Origin: Acholeplasmatales bacterium
GTDB lineage: Bacteria > Bacillota_I > Bacilli_A > Acholeplasmatales > Acholeplasmataceae
Direction of reading: 5' to 3'
Length of the DNA stretch: 50,491 bases
Assembly: GCA_031284745.1 (NCBI GenBank)
Contig: JAITXJ010000042.1
Coordinates: 1 to 50,491 of the forward strand
In this document: positions 34,707 to 44,321 of the stretch, piece by piece
Position numbering within the stretch: the first letter of the stretch is position 1
Layout: each line of letters opens with the position of its first letter
Notes under the pieces: model-generated
The model's database searches: none
What the model was told of the DNA's origin: nothing
The model's input: the letters and a program-made list of their open reading frames with translations, nothing else
Position numbers and translations under genes: made by a program

Positions 34707-37700
34707 TTAAAAGGTCTCTCGGGTTATTTTTAAGGATTTTTTTAATTTATTGATTTGCTTTAAAAAAAGTTGATCTTTACTATTTTTAAAGTATTTTAAG
34801 TTTTTCTTGGCACTAGCTTGTTTTCTTTGAATTTGTAAATATTGTTTAAATAAACTGCGCTTTTTTTTCGAAATATTTTTCCGATTACTAGCGATGAGAT
34901 CGAGTCGTCGACGAACAAAGTAATCAATTTTTCGATTATTTTTTTCAATTTGTTCTTCAAAGCTTTTGATCTTCGAATTCATCACTTTCTGGGCATCAAC
35001 TATCTTGTTATAAGCAATTAAGTTTAATTTATTTACTCGAGTTTCTAAATCAATTTTAATTGTATGGAGTGAATCTTGGTAATTATCATCGATTAATTTG
35101 TTGGAATCAATGACATGTTGGTTATGATCATTTAAGCGTTTAAAATAGGTTTCTACACTCAATTTAGAGGCTGATTGCTTGGAAGAATTCGATTCGATTA
35201 ATAATTTAAGCTTTTTTTCATGGTCAAGCTCTTGATCTTTGTTGGACTTAACAGCAATATTGCTTCTTAAAGAAATTAATAAATCGTTAAAGATGGTGGT
35301 ATTTTCTTCAAAATATTTTAACGTGTTTTGATAATTATCGACCACATGAATATATTTTTCATTGATTTCTTCATACATCGTCGAAGCATATTTTTTCATC
35401 GAAGTAATATCAGCTTCCATAAAACTTTCGATGGTCGATAGACTTTGAAATAATTCATAGAGGTGTTTAGTTTTTTCTTCAATAATATCCAATAAGGATT
35501 TACCATTTAAATTCCGCAATGAATAGGCTTCTTCAAAACTTAGCCTTTCACCTTCAATAATTGAGGTGACATTAACTTGAGCCAAGCTAATGATATTTTC
35601 CTTTAAATTATTAATGACGCTATAATCGATGGTATTTAAATCTTCTAAATCTTCAAAATTAATTTCTTTTAAATCACTGATGGTTTTTTTGTTTTCTTCA
35701 TAAAGATGACGCGCTTTATCATAATCCTCATTATCTAAATTACTTTGCGAGATGCTACTAAATTCTTCCATCTTTTGTTCAATGTTTTTATATAAGTCAT
35801 CAGTTATAACATTTATATCTAATAAACTAGTAATATAACCATAATAGGTGGTATGGGCTTTAATACTATCGACCAGAAAATTATTATTAATATAATTAAT
35901 AGTATCATTTAAGATTTCCAAAAAACGGCTATTGATGAGGTTACTAACCTCACAGGCCAAATTAAGGATCCTTTTTAAAGGTATGATATTAATTGCTTTG
36001 GCAATTAATTCTTTAATAGTTAAAAGATTATAAATAAAAAATTCGATATAATATTTTGCAAAATTGGTCGTATTATTCAAAAGTACTTGATATTTCTCAC
36101 ATAATTCATCAATAAATTTTTGTTTAATTTTATGATCATTTTTAAAAGTAAAGACGATCGTTGAAAGGAAATTACTCATGGAAGAAATATGATTACTATC
36201 AACTTCGGCTTGATAGTTTAACAAAGCAATCGATGTTTGATCATTATAATCCTTTTGTGCCTTCTTTTTCAAAAAAGAACGATTATTAGCATATAAACGC
36301 AGTTCGAAAAGATTTTGTTCCTTTTTACTTTCCCCTAAAACTTGATAATATTTTAAGTAATCTTCAAAATAATTTTTACGCATTTTCTTTTCAATATAAA
36401 TGCGGTCAAGCTTCATTTTTTTGATTAGCAGCATCTTTTCAATATAGTATTTACATTTTAAATCAAGAATTTGCAACTTATTATCATTATTAATCAAACT
36501 AGTATAATGATCAAAATCAAGTTTTCTTTTATATATTTCCCCATCTATTTGGGCAATTAAGCTTCGATTAGAAATGATATTAAAGTCGACGTTTAAATTA
36601 TCATTAAAAAAAGATTTACAATAATCAATAGGTACTAAAGAATAAGAATAACTAAGAGTTTTTTTCTTAATTCCCATTTTTAAATCATTATCTAAAATAC
36701 TAATCGATTGATTAATAACCGAACTATGACAATTATATTGTAACGAATTTTTTTTCGTCAGATAAGTTCGCAGATTATTGTTATAATTTAATTCAATATT
36801 ATATTTACGATTCAATTCCGTCTTATAGGCATTAATTCGCTTAATTGCATTATTTAAACGTAGGATACTACTCTCATTAACTTTTTCACTAAAAGATAAT
36901 TCCTTAATTTTGCGTTGGATATCGGAAATTTTTTTATTGTTTTCATCGATCAAACGATAATGTACCGAATTAATTTCATTAATTTTAATGGTATAATTGT
37001 AAGACACCTCTTTATGGGTATCATTAAAAGCATTAGAGTATCTCAGCGCTTGCTCTTGTAAATAATTTTGATGAGTTTGAAAATTAAGCTTTTCTTCTTT
37101 GATTTCTTCGCTGATTTCTTCGTTTTTGATTAAAAGAAGATTATTGGTATTGGAACTATATTTTAGGTAATTATCATTTATTAATTTAGATTGTTCATTT
37201 AAATGGTTGATATTAAAGGCCACACTTTTTTGAATGGTGAGGTTTTGTTCCTCGTAGACTTCTAATTCTTTTTTTGCCTCTTCTTCTAATTTATTGCGAA
37301 AAATAACCACATAATTTTTTAAACGATCGATGTGTGAAGAATAACGGTCATTAAGTTTATTAATAGTTTTAGCGTAATATATCTCATAATATTTCTTATC
37401 ATTATCAATACTTCGAAGACTTCTTGTGTAAACAATATCATTAAAAGTATTATTTTTTTCAATTTCTTCAAAAATTGACGCATAATTATTATTTATTTCG
37501 ATATTTTTTTTATTTAATTGTTCCTGAAGGGTTTGAAATTCCTCGGTTTGTTGCTTGGATAAATCTAAATCCACCAGCACTTTTTTTTCATTAATAATTC
37601 GTAGTTGATTCTCATTATTATTGATAAAAATAGCCTTCCTTTTTTTTAGACTTTCAATAATAGAATCGGCCGATATTTGTTGATTTCGATACAGATTATA

Positions 37701-37835
37701 ATAGGATGAGATCTGGGAATCAAGATCATCTAAATAATTACTCATGTTTGTAATCGTCTCATTTAAAGAGATTTTACGACTTTCTAAATTTTTATGGAGT
37801 TTTTCTTTAATTTCTTCAAAAATATTTATTCCCAT
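34707..37835 (-). CDS. Giant coiled-coil protein, unknown
   Basis: A 1042-residue protein without a recognisable catalytic motif. Almost the entire length is predicted-looking coiled coil: long runs rich in Lys, Glu, Asn, Ile, Leu and Ser with hardly any Pro or Gly. One more hydrophobic stretch lies near 590-625 but is not a convincing membrane segment. The last 80 residues are strongly basic (KKKRSLFKQYLQIQRKQASA), suggesting nucleic-acid or membrane contact. No P-loop, so it is not a complete SMC protein. It could be cytoskeletal, tethering or nucleoid-associated. A TATAAT ends 8 bases before the ATG, so the message has little or no leader. Confidence 0.8.
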   Translation of the reverse strand: MGINIFEEIKEKLHKNLESRKISLNETITNMSNYLDDLDSQISSYYNLYRNQQISADSIIESLKKRKAIFINNNENQLRIINEKKVLVDLDLSKQQTEEFQTLQEQLNKKNIEINNNYASIFEEIEKNNTFNDIVYTRSLRSIDNDKKYYEIYYAKTINKLNDRYSSHIDRLKNYVVIFRNKLEEEAKKELEVYEEQNLTIQKSVAFNINHLNEQSKLINDNYLKYSSNTNNLLLIKNEEISEEIKEEKLNFQTHQNYLQEQALRYSNAFNDTHKEVSYNYTIKINEINSVHYRLIDENNKKISDIQRKIKELSFSEKVNESSILRLNNAIKRINAYKTELNRKYNIELNYNNNLRTYLTKKNSLQYNCHSSVINQSISILDNDLKMGIKKKTLSYSYSLVPIDYCKSFFNDNLNVDFNIISNRSLIAQIDGEIYKRKLDFDHYTSLINNDNKLQILDLKCKYYIEKMLLIKKMKLDRIYIEKKMRKNYFEDYLKYYQVLGESKKEQNLFELRLYANNRSFLKKKAQKDYNDQTSIALLNYQAEVDSNHISSMSNFLSTIVFTFKNDHKIKQKFIDELCEKYQVLLNNTTNFAKYYIEFFIYNLLTIKELIAKAINIIPLKRILNLACEVSNLINSRFLEILNDTINYINNNFLVDSIKAHTTYYGYITSLLDINVITDDLYKNIEQKMEEFSSISQSNLDNEDYDKARHLYEENKKTISDLKEINFEDLEDLNTIDYSVINNLKENIISLAQVNVTSIIEGERLSFEEAYSLRNLNGKSLLDIIEEKTKHLYELFQSLSTIESFMEADITSMKKYASTMYEEINEKYIHVVDNYQNTLKYFEENTTIFNDLLISLRSNIAVKSNKDQELDHEKKLKLLIESNSSKQSASKLSVETYFKRLNDHNQHVIDSNKLIDDNYQDSLHTIKIDLETRVNKLNLIAYNKIVDAQKVMNSKIKSFEEQIEKNNRKIDYFVRRRLDLIASNRKNISKKKRSLFKQYLQIQRKQASAKKNLKYFKNSKDQLFLKQINKLKKSLKITRETF

Positions 37836-38180
37836 ACTTAATAATTATACCTATTTTTAAGATTATCATTAAAAACATCTATTTTTTTATTTCTTATCAG
37901 TGCAATTATCAAGTTATTTTATGATTATAATAATAAAGCCAAAGAAATAAAGTATTTTTATTTAATAAAGAAATATTTACAGAATAAAAAAGAGTGGTCG
38001 ACTTTTTCGAAGATTATTTTGCCTATTCTAATTAATATTATTTAATTTCCCAAGGTAAATAAAAAACTGGCTTTTTCTTGCGTCTTTGGCCTTAATTTTC
38101 CGATTTTTTTCAATTTTTCAGGGGATTGATCAATAAGCAGGGATTAAAGAAAAAAATGATATAATTTTAAAGAGGAATTT
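37836..38180. other. Divergent intergenic region with two promoters
   Basis: 345 bases between the coiled-coil gene (-) and ruvA (+). It holds the TATAAT of the former at 37844-37849 and the extended -10 of ruvA at 38157-38165. A GTCGAC-centred partial palindrome lies near 37990-38010. I see no gene in it. Confidence 0.5.
38157..38165 (+). promoter_or_regulatory. Extended -10 promoter of ruvAB
   Basis: TGATATAAT, with a leader of about 9 bases that includes AGAGG before the ruvA ATG. Confidence 0.6.
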
Positions 38181-38732
38181 ATGTATTCATATATCATCGG
38201 AACGATCAAAAATATTAATCCCCAAAATATTGTCTTAGAATGTCAGAATATCGGTTATGCCATCATAACGCCTAATAATTTTAATTATCATTTAAACGAT
38301 GAAGTTAAAATTTATACTCACCAACATGTTAAAGAAGACGCTATTACCCTTTATGGTTTTTCCAGCGCCGAGGATCGCGATTTCTTTATTAAATTATTAA
38401 GTGTAACCGGGATTGGACCCAAAAGTGCCTTAAGTCTTTTAAGTAAAGAAGATCTAAATTATTTAAAACAGGCCATTGAAAGTGGTAATGCCAAATACTT
38501 AACTACTTTTCCTGGCATTGGACTTAAATCCGCCAACCAAATTATTTTAGACTTAAAAGGTAGACTGACGATTCATGAGGTGGCGGATAATTTTCATGAT
38601 GCTGTTTTAGCGCTTTGTAGTTTAGGTTATCATAAAGATAAAATTAATACCATTTTGAAAAACTTAAATCTTTCCCCCAACCTATCTACTTCTTTAATTG
38701 TTAAAGAAATATTAAAGGAAATTAATAACTAA
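38181..38732 (+). CDS. ruvA: Holliday junction branch-migration protein RuvA
   Basis: Junction-binding subunit that loads RuvB, 183 residues. It has an N-terminal OB fold (1-63), helix-hairpin-helix motifs (LLSVTGIGPKSALSLL and YLTTFPGIGLKSANQIILDL) and a short C-terminal domain (about 135-183) that contacts RuvB. The stop overlaps the ruvB ATG by one base. With RecU in the window, the Firmicute-type resolvasome (RuvAB plus RecU in place of RuvC) is complete. Confidence 0.95.
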   Translation: MYSYIIGTIKNINPQNIVLECQNIGYAIITPNNFNYHLNDEVKIYTHQHVKEDAITLYGFSSAEDRDFFIKLLSVTGIGPKSALSLLSKEDLNYLKQAIESGNAKYLTTFPGIGLKSANQIILDLKGRLTIHEVADNFHDAVLALCSLGYHKDKINTILKNLNLSPNLSTSLIVKEILKEINN

Positions 38733-39739
38733 TGGAAAGAACCACCTCCGCCGCTCTTCAAAGTAGCGATGTTGAAGATCGTAGTTTACGCCCCCAATAT
38801 TTAGCCGATTTTGTTGCGCAACAAGAAACAAAAGAACTTTTAAGTATTTACATTAAAGCCGCTAAAGCCCGAAATGAAACAATCGATCATCTTTTATTTT
38901 ATGGTCCTCCTGGTCTAGGTAAAACGACCCTTGCCAATATTGTAGCCAATGAAATGGGTGTTAACATTAAAATTACCAGTGGACCAGTAATTGAAAAAGC
39001 CGCAGAATTAGCCGCCATTTTAACTTCATTAAAAGCTGGCGATATTTTATTTATCGATGAAATTCATCGCCTACCTAAAATTGTCGAAGAAGTATTATAT
39101 AGTGCGATGGAAGATTATCAAATTGACATCGTCATTGGAACTGGTGATGAAACAAGATCGATTCGTATTGATTTAGAACCCTTTACCTTAATTGGTGCTA
39201 CCACAAGATATGGGGATTTAACCGCTCCTTTACGGGAACGTTTTGGTATCGTTCGTCGTTTAGATTTTTATAAAATTCCCGAATTAAATGAAATTATTCA
39301 ACGAACATCCAAACTTTATAATGTGGAAATTGCCGCTGATGCTGCTTTATTACTAGCCCGTTGTAGTCGCGGTACTCCACGAGTAGCTAATCGCTTATTT
39401 CGACGAATTAGAGACTTTGCTGAAGTATTAAATAAAGGAGTTATTACCCTCGAGCTCACAAGAAACGCTTTAATTAAACAAGGAGTCAATATTAGTGGTC
39501 TCGATGAAATCGATCGCCATTATCTTGAGGCTTTAATCCTCAAATTTAATGGAGGACCAGTAGGACTAAATAATATTGCAACTTCCATCGGAGAAGAGGA
39601 AATCACCATTAGTGAAGCTATTGAACCTTATCTAATTCAAGAAGGTTATGTCGAAAGAACTAAATCAGGGCGTCTTGCGACCAAAAAAGCCTGGGACGAA
39701 CTAAATATTAAAGAATCTTTAATTAATAAAAAAAAGTAG
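38732..39739 (+). CDS. ruvB: Holliday junction helicase RuvB
   Basis: AAA+ motor of branch migration, 335 residues. It begins with the LRPQYLADFVAQ segment and has Walker A GPPGLGKTTLA, Walker B ILFIDEIHRL, sensor I LIGATTRYGDL, the arginine finger in PLRERFG and a C-terminal winged helix (QEGYVERTKSGRLATKKAW). A terminator overlaps the stop codon. Confidence 0.97.
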   Translation: MERTTSAALQSSDVEDRSLRPQYLADFVAQQETKELLSIYIKAAKARNETIDHLLFYGPPGLGKTTLANIVANEMGVNIKITSGPVIEKAAELAAILTSLKAGDILFIDEIHRLPKIVEEVLYSAMEDYQIDIVIGTGDETRSIRIDLEPFTLIGATTRYGDLTAPLRERFGIVRRLDFYKIPELNEIIQRTSKLYNVEIAADAALLLARCSRGTPRVANRLFRRIRDFAEVLNKGVITLELTRNALIKQGVNISGLDEIDRHYLEALILKFNGGPVGLNNIATSIGEEEITISEAIEPYLIQEGYVERTKSGRLATKKAWDELNIKESLINKKK

Positions 39740-39760
39740 CAGTTTCCTGCTACTATTTTT
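39731..39760. terminator. Bidirectional terminator between ruvB and tldE
   Basis: GTAGCAG-TTTC-CTGCTAC with A-rich DNA before and T-rich DNA after. The stem includes the ruvB stop codon, and the T run reaches the tldE stop codon. Confidence 0.85.
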
Positions 39761-41063
39761 ATTTTCCAGCAATTGGTAAGCGACCTACCCAAACACTCGG
39801 ACTATAAATATCCGACATTGTTAATTTACCATCAGAAGCTAATTCCTGAACGTTTAATAAGATATCAAAGAAATTGGAAGCTAAAACTACTAGGCGTACA
39901 GCTTGGCCTAATTTACCATCTTTAATGATAAAGCCACTAGTTTGAGCTTGAAAAGAGCCACTAGTTGGATTAACACTAGCATGTAACCCCGCTAGTTCCG
40001 TAACATAGACACCGTTATTCACTTTCTTTAATAAATTAGGTAGGCTAGTTTTTCCTGGTAATACTTCGGCTTGAACAAAAGAAATACCATTGAAACCATT
40101 ACCAGTAGGTTTTTGGTTAGCCATTTTAGCAAATTTTAAATTGTTAATAAATCCTTTAAATACACCTTTTTCAATAATGTTTTTCTTTCTTGTTGGGTAT
40201 CCTTCATTATCAAAAGCTTGTTGAACAATCGCGTGCTTCGAAAAAGGATTATCAACTAAATTAACAATGCTAGCAGCAATAGTCGTACCAACCTTATCTT
40301 TTAATTTGGTAATATTTCGAACTAAAGATTCCGAAGTAAAGATACTGCTAAAAACACTTACAAGTGAAGCGAAAGCTTCATTAGAAAAGACCACATCATA
40401 TGTGCCAGTAGGAATTTGGGAAGCTCCTAGTTTAGCATTCCCATCTTTAATAATCGTCTTGGCTAATTTATCAATCTTAAAATCAGCAAAATTAAAACCA
40501 ATCTTATAATCTAGCGAACTTTGAGTATCGCCATCTTTATCAAAGATTCCTACGGAATATAAAATAGCACTACCAGTAGTTTTCGAAAGATTAAGACCTT
40601 TCGAATTAATTAAAGTAAAAGTTGTAAAACTTTCCGAATAAACTGTAGTTTCAACTTTCGAAGCGTTCTTACCTTTTAAAATGAGAGCTTCCAAATCTAA
40701 TAAAAGATTTTGTTTTTCTTCAATCGAATGATTGGCTAAATCACTAGTTTTTAATTCCACTTCATGATATTTTTTAGCCCCTTTATAAAAAACTGTTGGT
40801 TCTTTCGAAGTGACTAAACTTGCATTAGTAATTAATTCATCCAGATAATACTCGATTTTATTTTCATCTAAATCTTCAATGGAAATACTAGCTTGATGTC
40901 CGCGGTATAAACCCTTAATGTTAATAGTATTTAAATCAGATTTTTCGACTTTTTCGATTTGACCACCAAAAACTTCAATATCTAAACCAACAACTTTCTT
41001 TCCTCGTACTTCAATCGTATTAAAACCTTTTTTTAGACCTATTTCAATTATTTTCTTGAGCAT
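39759..41063 (-). CDS. tldE: TldE/PmbA-family metalloprotease subunit
   Basis: Non-catalytic partner of TldD, 434 residues. The C-terminal barrel domain shows the family blocks NPFSKHAIVQQAFDNEGYPT and GNGFNGISF, and no HExxxH is present, as expected for TldE. In Enterobacteria the heterodimer degrades unfolded peptides and matures microcin B17; the substrate here is unknown. It overlaps tldD by one base, so the two are translated together. Confidence 0.92.
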   Translation of the reverse strand: MLKKIIEIGLKKGFNTIEVRGKKVVGLDIEVFGGQIEKVEKSDLNTINIKGLYRGHQASISIEDLDENKIEYYLDELITNASLVTSKEPTVFYKGAKKYHEVELKTSDLANHSIEEKQNLLLDLEALILKGKNASKVETTVYSESFTTFTLINSKGLNLSKTTGSAILYSVGIFDKDGDTQSSLDYKIGFNFADFKIDKLAKTIIKDGNAKLGASQIPTGTYDVVFSNEAFASLVSVFSSIFTSESLVRNITKLKDKVGTTIAASIVNLVDNPFSKHAIVQQAFDNEGYPTRKKNIIEKGVFKGFINNLKFAKMANQKPTGNGFNGISFVQAEVLPGKTSLPNLLKKVNNGVYVTELAGLHASVNPTSGSFQAQTSGFIIKDGKLGQAVRLVVLASNFFDILLNVQELASDGKLTMSDIYSPSVWVGRLPIAGK

Positions 41064-42442
41064 TATAATTTACCTCCGCCCCCAACTGTCATTTTTGAAA
41101 CTCTTAAAACTGGTTGTCCAACATCAGTTGGAACGTTGCCACTAATCGAACCACACATTCCTTGACCATAAGATAGGTTATTCCCTACACGATCAATCAA
41201 ATGAAGGATTTCATGGCCATAACCCACCAATGTGGCACCTCTTACCTTTTTAGTTAGTTTACCTTCTTCAATCATGTAACCTTCACTAACACTAAAATTA
41301 AATTCGCCAGTAGCGGGATCTACGGAGCCTCCGCCTAGATGACTGGCAAAAAGCCCATATTTGGTATCTTTAATAATATCATCCACATTATCATGGCCAT
41401 TATCTATATAAGTAACAGACATTCTAGAAGTTGGTGAAAAACGATAATTTTGACGTCGTGAAGCGCCATTTGGTCGGTGATTCATTTTTAAGCCATTTCG
41501 GTAATCAACCATATAGTCTTGTAAAATACCATCTTTGATTAAAAGTTTTCTTTCACCTTTATTTCCTTCATCATCATAATTGACATAGCCCCATTCGCCT
41601 TCTTGAGTTGCATCATCATATGCAGTCACTAAAGTTGAACCAATTTGGGTGCCGACTTTATCAGCAAACTTAGATAGCCCTTTAGCTACCGCAGTCGCTT
41701 CTAAAGGATGTCCGCAAGCTTCATGGAAGATAACTCCACCGAAGCCATTATTTAAAATAACTGGTAAACTTTGAGAAACAAATTCTTCCGCGTCCAACAT
41801 TTCAACCGATCTTTTAGCCACATCTAAAGCAATCTTTTCAGCATCAATTTTATCAAGATATTCCACTCCCAAAGATTTTCCTGGTGCTTCATAAGCATCC
41901 TGCATATTAGCTCCATCACTGGCTACCGCCATAAAGATTACTCTTGTTCTTACCCGCAAATCATCTTGATAAATTCCTTTAGAATTAGCAATTAATACTT
42001 TTTGCACTTCTTCAGAAATTCCTACACGACTTTGAACTATTTTCGCCGAATATCCTTTAATAAGTAAATTCAATTCAACTAATCTTTTAGCAATTTTTTT
42101 TCGATTAACCTTCGAACCATAGACTTTAGCTAAAACTTTAATCGGTTTAGCTTCCCCGAGAGGAACTACTTCTTTGGCTCCCCCACTAAATGAACTAGCC
42201 AGATCTCCAACAATTGATTTTAAATGTGCAAAATTCAAATCATTAGTATAGCCGTAAGTTTCCCTAGTCCCTTGCAATACTCGTACTCCCACACCATAAG
42301 TATTAGATGTTGAAGATGAATTTAAACTGCCGTCGATTGCCATCGTAAAGCGAGTAAGGGTATCTTCAAAAAATAATTCTATGAAATCAGCTCCGTGTGA
42401 GAGACCTAAACGTAATAACTCTTGGATTTTTTCTTTTTCCAT
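41063..42442 (-). CDS. tldD: TldD-family zinc metalloprotease subunit
   Basis: Catalytic subunit, 459 residues from the chosen start. The HExxxH zinc motif is in FHEACGHPLEA, and the C-terminal glycine-rich block MCGSISGNVPTDVGQP is typical. I start at the ATG giving MEKEKIQELL because AAGGAG stands 7 bases before it; the frame is open to 42463 but that extra part (seven residues) would include the ribosome site. Followed directly by tldE. No bacteriocin precursor was seen nearby. Confidence 0.93.
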   Translation of the reverse strand: MEKEKIQELLRLGLSHGADFIELFFEDTLTRFTMAIDGSLNSSSTSNTYGVGVRVLQGTRETYGYTNDLNFAHLKSIVGDLASSFSGGAKEVVPLGEAKPIKVLAKVYGSKVNRKKIAKRLVELNLLIKGYSAKIVQSRVGISEEVQKVLIANSKGIYQDDLRVRTRVIFMAVASDGANMQDAYEAPGKSLGVEYLDKIDAEKIALDVAKRSVEMLDAEEFVSQSLPVILNNGFGGVIFHEACGHPLEATAVAKGLSKFADKVGTQIGSTLVTAYDDATQEGEWGYVNYDDEGNKGERKLLIKDGILQDYMVDYRNGLKMNHRPNGASRRQNYRFSPTSRMSVTYIDNGHDNVDDIIKDTKYGLFASHLGGGSVDPATGEFNFSVSEGYMIEEGKLTKKVRGATLVGYGHEILHLIDRVGNNLSYGQGMCGSISGNVPTDVGQPVLRVSKMTVGGGGKL

Positions 42443-42572
42443 ATTAAAACTCCTTTTACACAATAATTTTACTACTTTATTAATTAAACTGGAAAATAAT
42501 AACTTAATAATAATTATGAAAACCTTTTCACTATTTATTTTACCAATATTTTTTCTTTCTTAACTAAAATAT

Positions 42573-42606
42573 ATAAAAAACCATCATATTTTATTAAATG
42601 ATGGTT
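42573..42606 (-). terminator. Terminator of tRNA-Arg
   Basis: Minus-strand AACCATCAT and ATGATGGTT pair across a 10-base loop, followed by T6, 13 bases after the tRNA 3' end. Confidence 0.85.
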
Positions 42607-42618
42607 ATACAAAATTAA

Positions 42619-42695
42619 TGGCGACTCAGGGAAGATTCGAACTTCTGACCTACGGCTTAGAAGGCCGTTGCTCTATCCAACTGAGCTACTGAGTC
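42619..42695 (-). tRNA. tRNA-Arg, anticodon UCU
   Basis: A 77-base tRNA with encoded CCA. Acceptor stem GACTCAG/CTGAGTC, discriminator G, D loop with AGCTCAGTTGGATAGAGC, anticodon loop CTTCTAA reading AGA and AGG codons, and T loop GTTCGAATC. It has its own extended -10 (TGATATAAT at 42716-42708) and terminator. AGA is the favoured Arg codon in AT-rich genomes. Confidence 0.97.
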
Positions 42696-42707
42696 ATTTA
42701 CCTATAA

Positions 42708-42716
42708 ATTATATCA
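42708..42716 (-). promoter_or_regulatory. Extended -10 promoter of tRNA-Arg
   Basis: Minus-strand TGATATAAT, 12 bases before the mature 5' end, leaving a short leader for RNase P. Confidence 0.6.
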
Positions 42717-42738
42717 AAAAAACGTGATATAGGTGTTA

Positions 42739-43341
42739 TTATATTATATTATTGGGATCATTATTAACTATATTTTTAAAATACTCTAAAGAATCTAAAC
42801 TATTTTTGGTGGGGGTTTTTCCATTTTTGATTAAATAATTAGTTTTTAAATTTATCGCCATCAGAACAGCCTCATTTAAACCTACATTTAAAGCGGTATT
42901 TCTAATCTGTAAAGCATCAGAATAACTTCGAGATTTTTCGCCGATATCACTGACATAAAGAATCATCGATGTCAGATTATGATCCGTTGAGCCGATCGTA
43001 TGCGCTTTGATAGCATACAAGATGGTTTGATCTTTTATTTTAAATTTACTTTTTATAAAATTAGCCCCACTAAATGAATGAAGAATACCAATACTATGTT
43101 GATATTGAGCAAAATCTAAAGGATCAGTATAGTATTTATGAAATTCCAAACTTTCATCCTTGGTGATATCATGTAATAAACAAGCGGTTTTTACTTTATA
43201 AATACTGGCCCCATATTTTCGAGCTAGTTTAACGCCCAATTCTTGGACATTTAAAAGATGTTGATATCTTAGAGGATCGTGATGAAAATCTACCAATATT
43301 TTTTTAACCCATTTTTTTAAAAAACGATAACTATATCTCAT
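42739..43341 (-). CDS. yqeK: HD-domain Ap4A hydrolase family protein YqeK
   Basis: HD phosphohydrolase of 200 residues; family members hydrolyse diadenosine tetraphosphate symmetrically. It has YQHLLNVQELGVKLA with the first His ligand, the HD pair in ACLLHDITKD, HSFSGANF and AIKAHTIGSTDHNLTSMILYVSDIGE for the remaining metal ligands. The start overlaps the yqeH stop as ATGA. In Bacillus nadD lies just before yqeK; here nadD, aroE and the YhbY gene are missing from the cluster. Confidence 0.9.
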   Translation of the reverse strand: MRYSYRFLKKWVKKILVDFHHDPLRYQHLLNVQELGVKLARKYGASIYKVKTACLLHDITKDESLEFHKYYTDPLDFAQYQHSIGILHSFSGANFIKSKFKIKDQTILYAIKAHTIGSTDHNLTSMILYVSDIGEKSRSYSDALQIRNTALNVGLNEAVLMAINLKTNYLIKNGKTPTKNSLDSLEYFKNIVNNDPNNII

Positions 43342-44321
43342 AATAAATCAGAAATAAAATAGCGGTAATTTTGTGCAATAGTTAAATTAATTTCTACCTG
43401 TTTATTAAAAGTTAGAAAGCCCAAAGAAGATAAATACAATTGTTCATGGGCACGTAGACTTAATTTAACAGTTGAATAGGTATTTTTACTTTTTAGTCCA
43501 AAAATATCCTGATGAAAATAATTATCTTTTTTTATAGTTTGATATTTTTTTATTTTCACATTATCATAAAAAAAGCAAGTTAAATTAGCATCCTTGCTAA
43601 GTAAATCAATAATAAAAAGGCGTTCAATCATTAAACTTTGATCAGCTAACAAATTAAAATAATTGCGAGTTATTTTATTACTAAAAATTAATGGTCCATA
43701 TTCTTGATAATTAAACTCTTGATATAAATAATTATTATTTAAGGACACATGATCAACAATTTCATAATGATTAACCAAGGAGGATAAACTATCTTTGGTT
43801 TTAAAAGCACAAGGTTTTAAATCTTGTGTTGACTCATTGCTGTAATATTTAAATAAAGTAGTTTTGCCAGCTAGCGGATAACCATAAAGATGAATTTTTT
43901 CATAGGCATTAAAATAAAGGGCTAAATATCTTTTATCAACATCATTACGAACAAAGTAAACATCAATATACTTCATCGCTATAAAATTATTGCTTAATTG
44001 CTGATTAATTTCCTTAAAGTCAAAATATGGCGTTAGTAAGTCTAATTTTGTGATAACTAAAATCTTATTTTTAATATTTTGATAACTAGCTCGCTCACTT
44101 ATAAAGAAAGGTAAATCTAAAATACTAATAACTATCAAACATAAATCTTCCGAAAACTCTACCTCATATTGAGAAGGCAAATAATGGATTAATTCCTTAT
44201 TATAATTAATTAATGAAAAACAATTTTTACAATAAGCTAACTCGAGATTAGGCGTATAATTAATTAATGTTTCATCTTGATCTTGTAAGGTGAGGCTACA
44301 CAATTTACACTTTTTCATCAT
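43338..44321 (-). CDS. yqeH: YqeH-like circularly permuted GTPase, divergent
   Basis: 30S-assembly GTPase family, 327 residues. An N-terminal zinc finger has Cys5, Cys8, Cys31 and Cys34. The G motifs are permuted: G4 TKLD (91-94) comes first, then Walker A GYPLAGKTTL (147-156). The expected G3 DxxG after it is not visible; the corresponding segment reads EIVDHVSL. GTP hydrolysis may therefore be weak or lost. The position between yqeG and yqeK, overlapping both, supports the assignment. Shorter than B. subtilis YqeH by about 40 residues. Confidence 0.82.
   Translation of the reverse strand: MMKKCKLCSLTLQDQDETLINYTPNLELAYCKNCFSLINYNKELIHYLPSQYEVEFSEDLCLIVISILDLPFFISERASYQNIKNKILVITKLDLLTPYFDFKEINQQLSNNFIAMKYIDVYFVRNDVDKRYLALYFNAYEKIHLYGYPLAGKTTLFKYYSNESTQDLKPCAFKTKDSLSSLVNHYEIVDHVSLNNNYLYQEFNYQEYGPLIFSNKITRNYFNLLADQSLMIERLFIIDLLSKDANLTCFFYDNVKIKKYQTIKKDNYFHQDIFGLKSKNTYSTVKLSLRAHEQLYLSSLGFLTFNKQVEINLTIAQNYRYFISDLL

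Noticed and set aside
40267-42442. Bacteriocin maturation locus around tldD/tldE
   Set aside because: No precursor peptide, cyclodehydratase or exporter gene nearby; the pair is a widespread housekeeping protease.
42443-42463. tldD starting seven codons earlier
   Set aside because: The added codons contain the AAGGAG ribosome site that serves the ATG at 42442.
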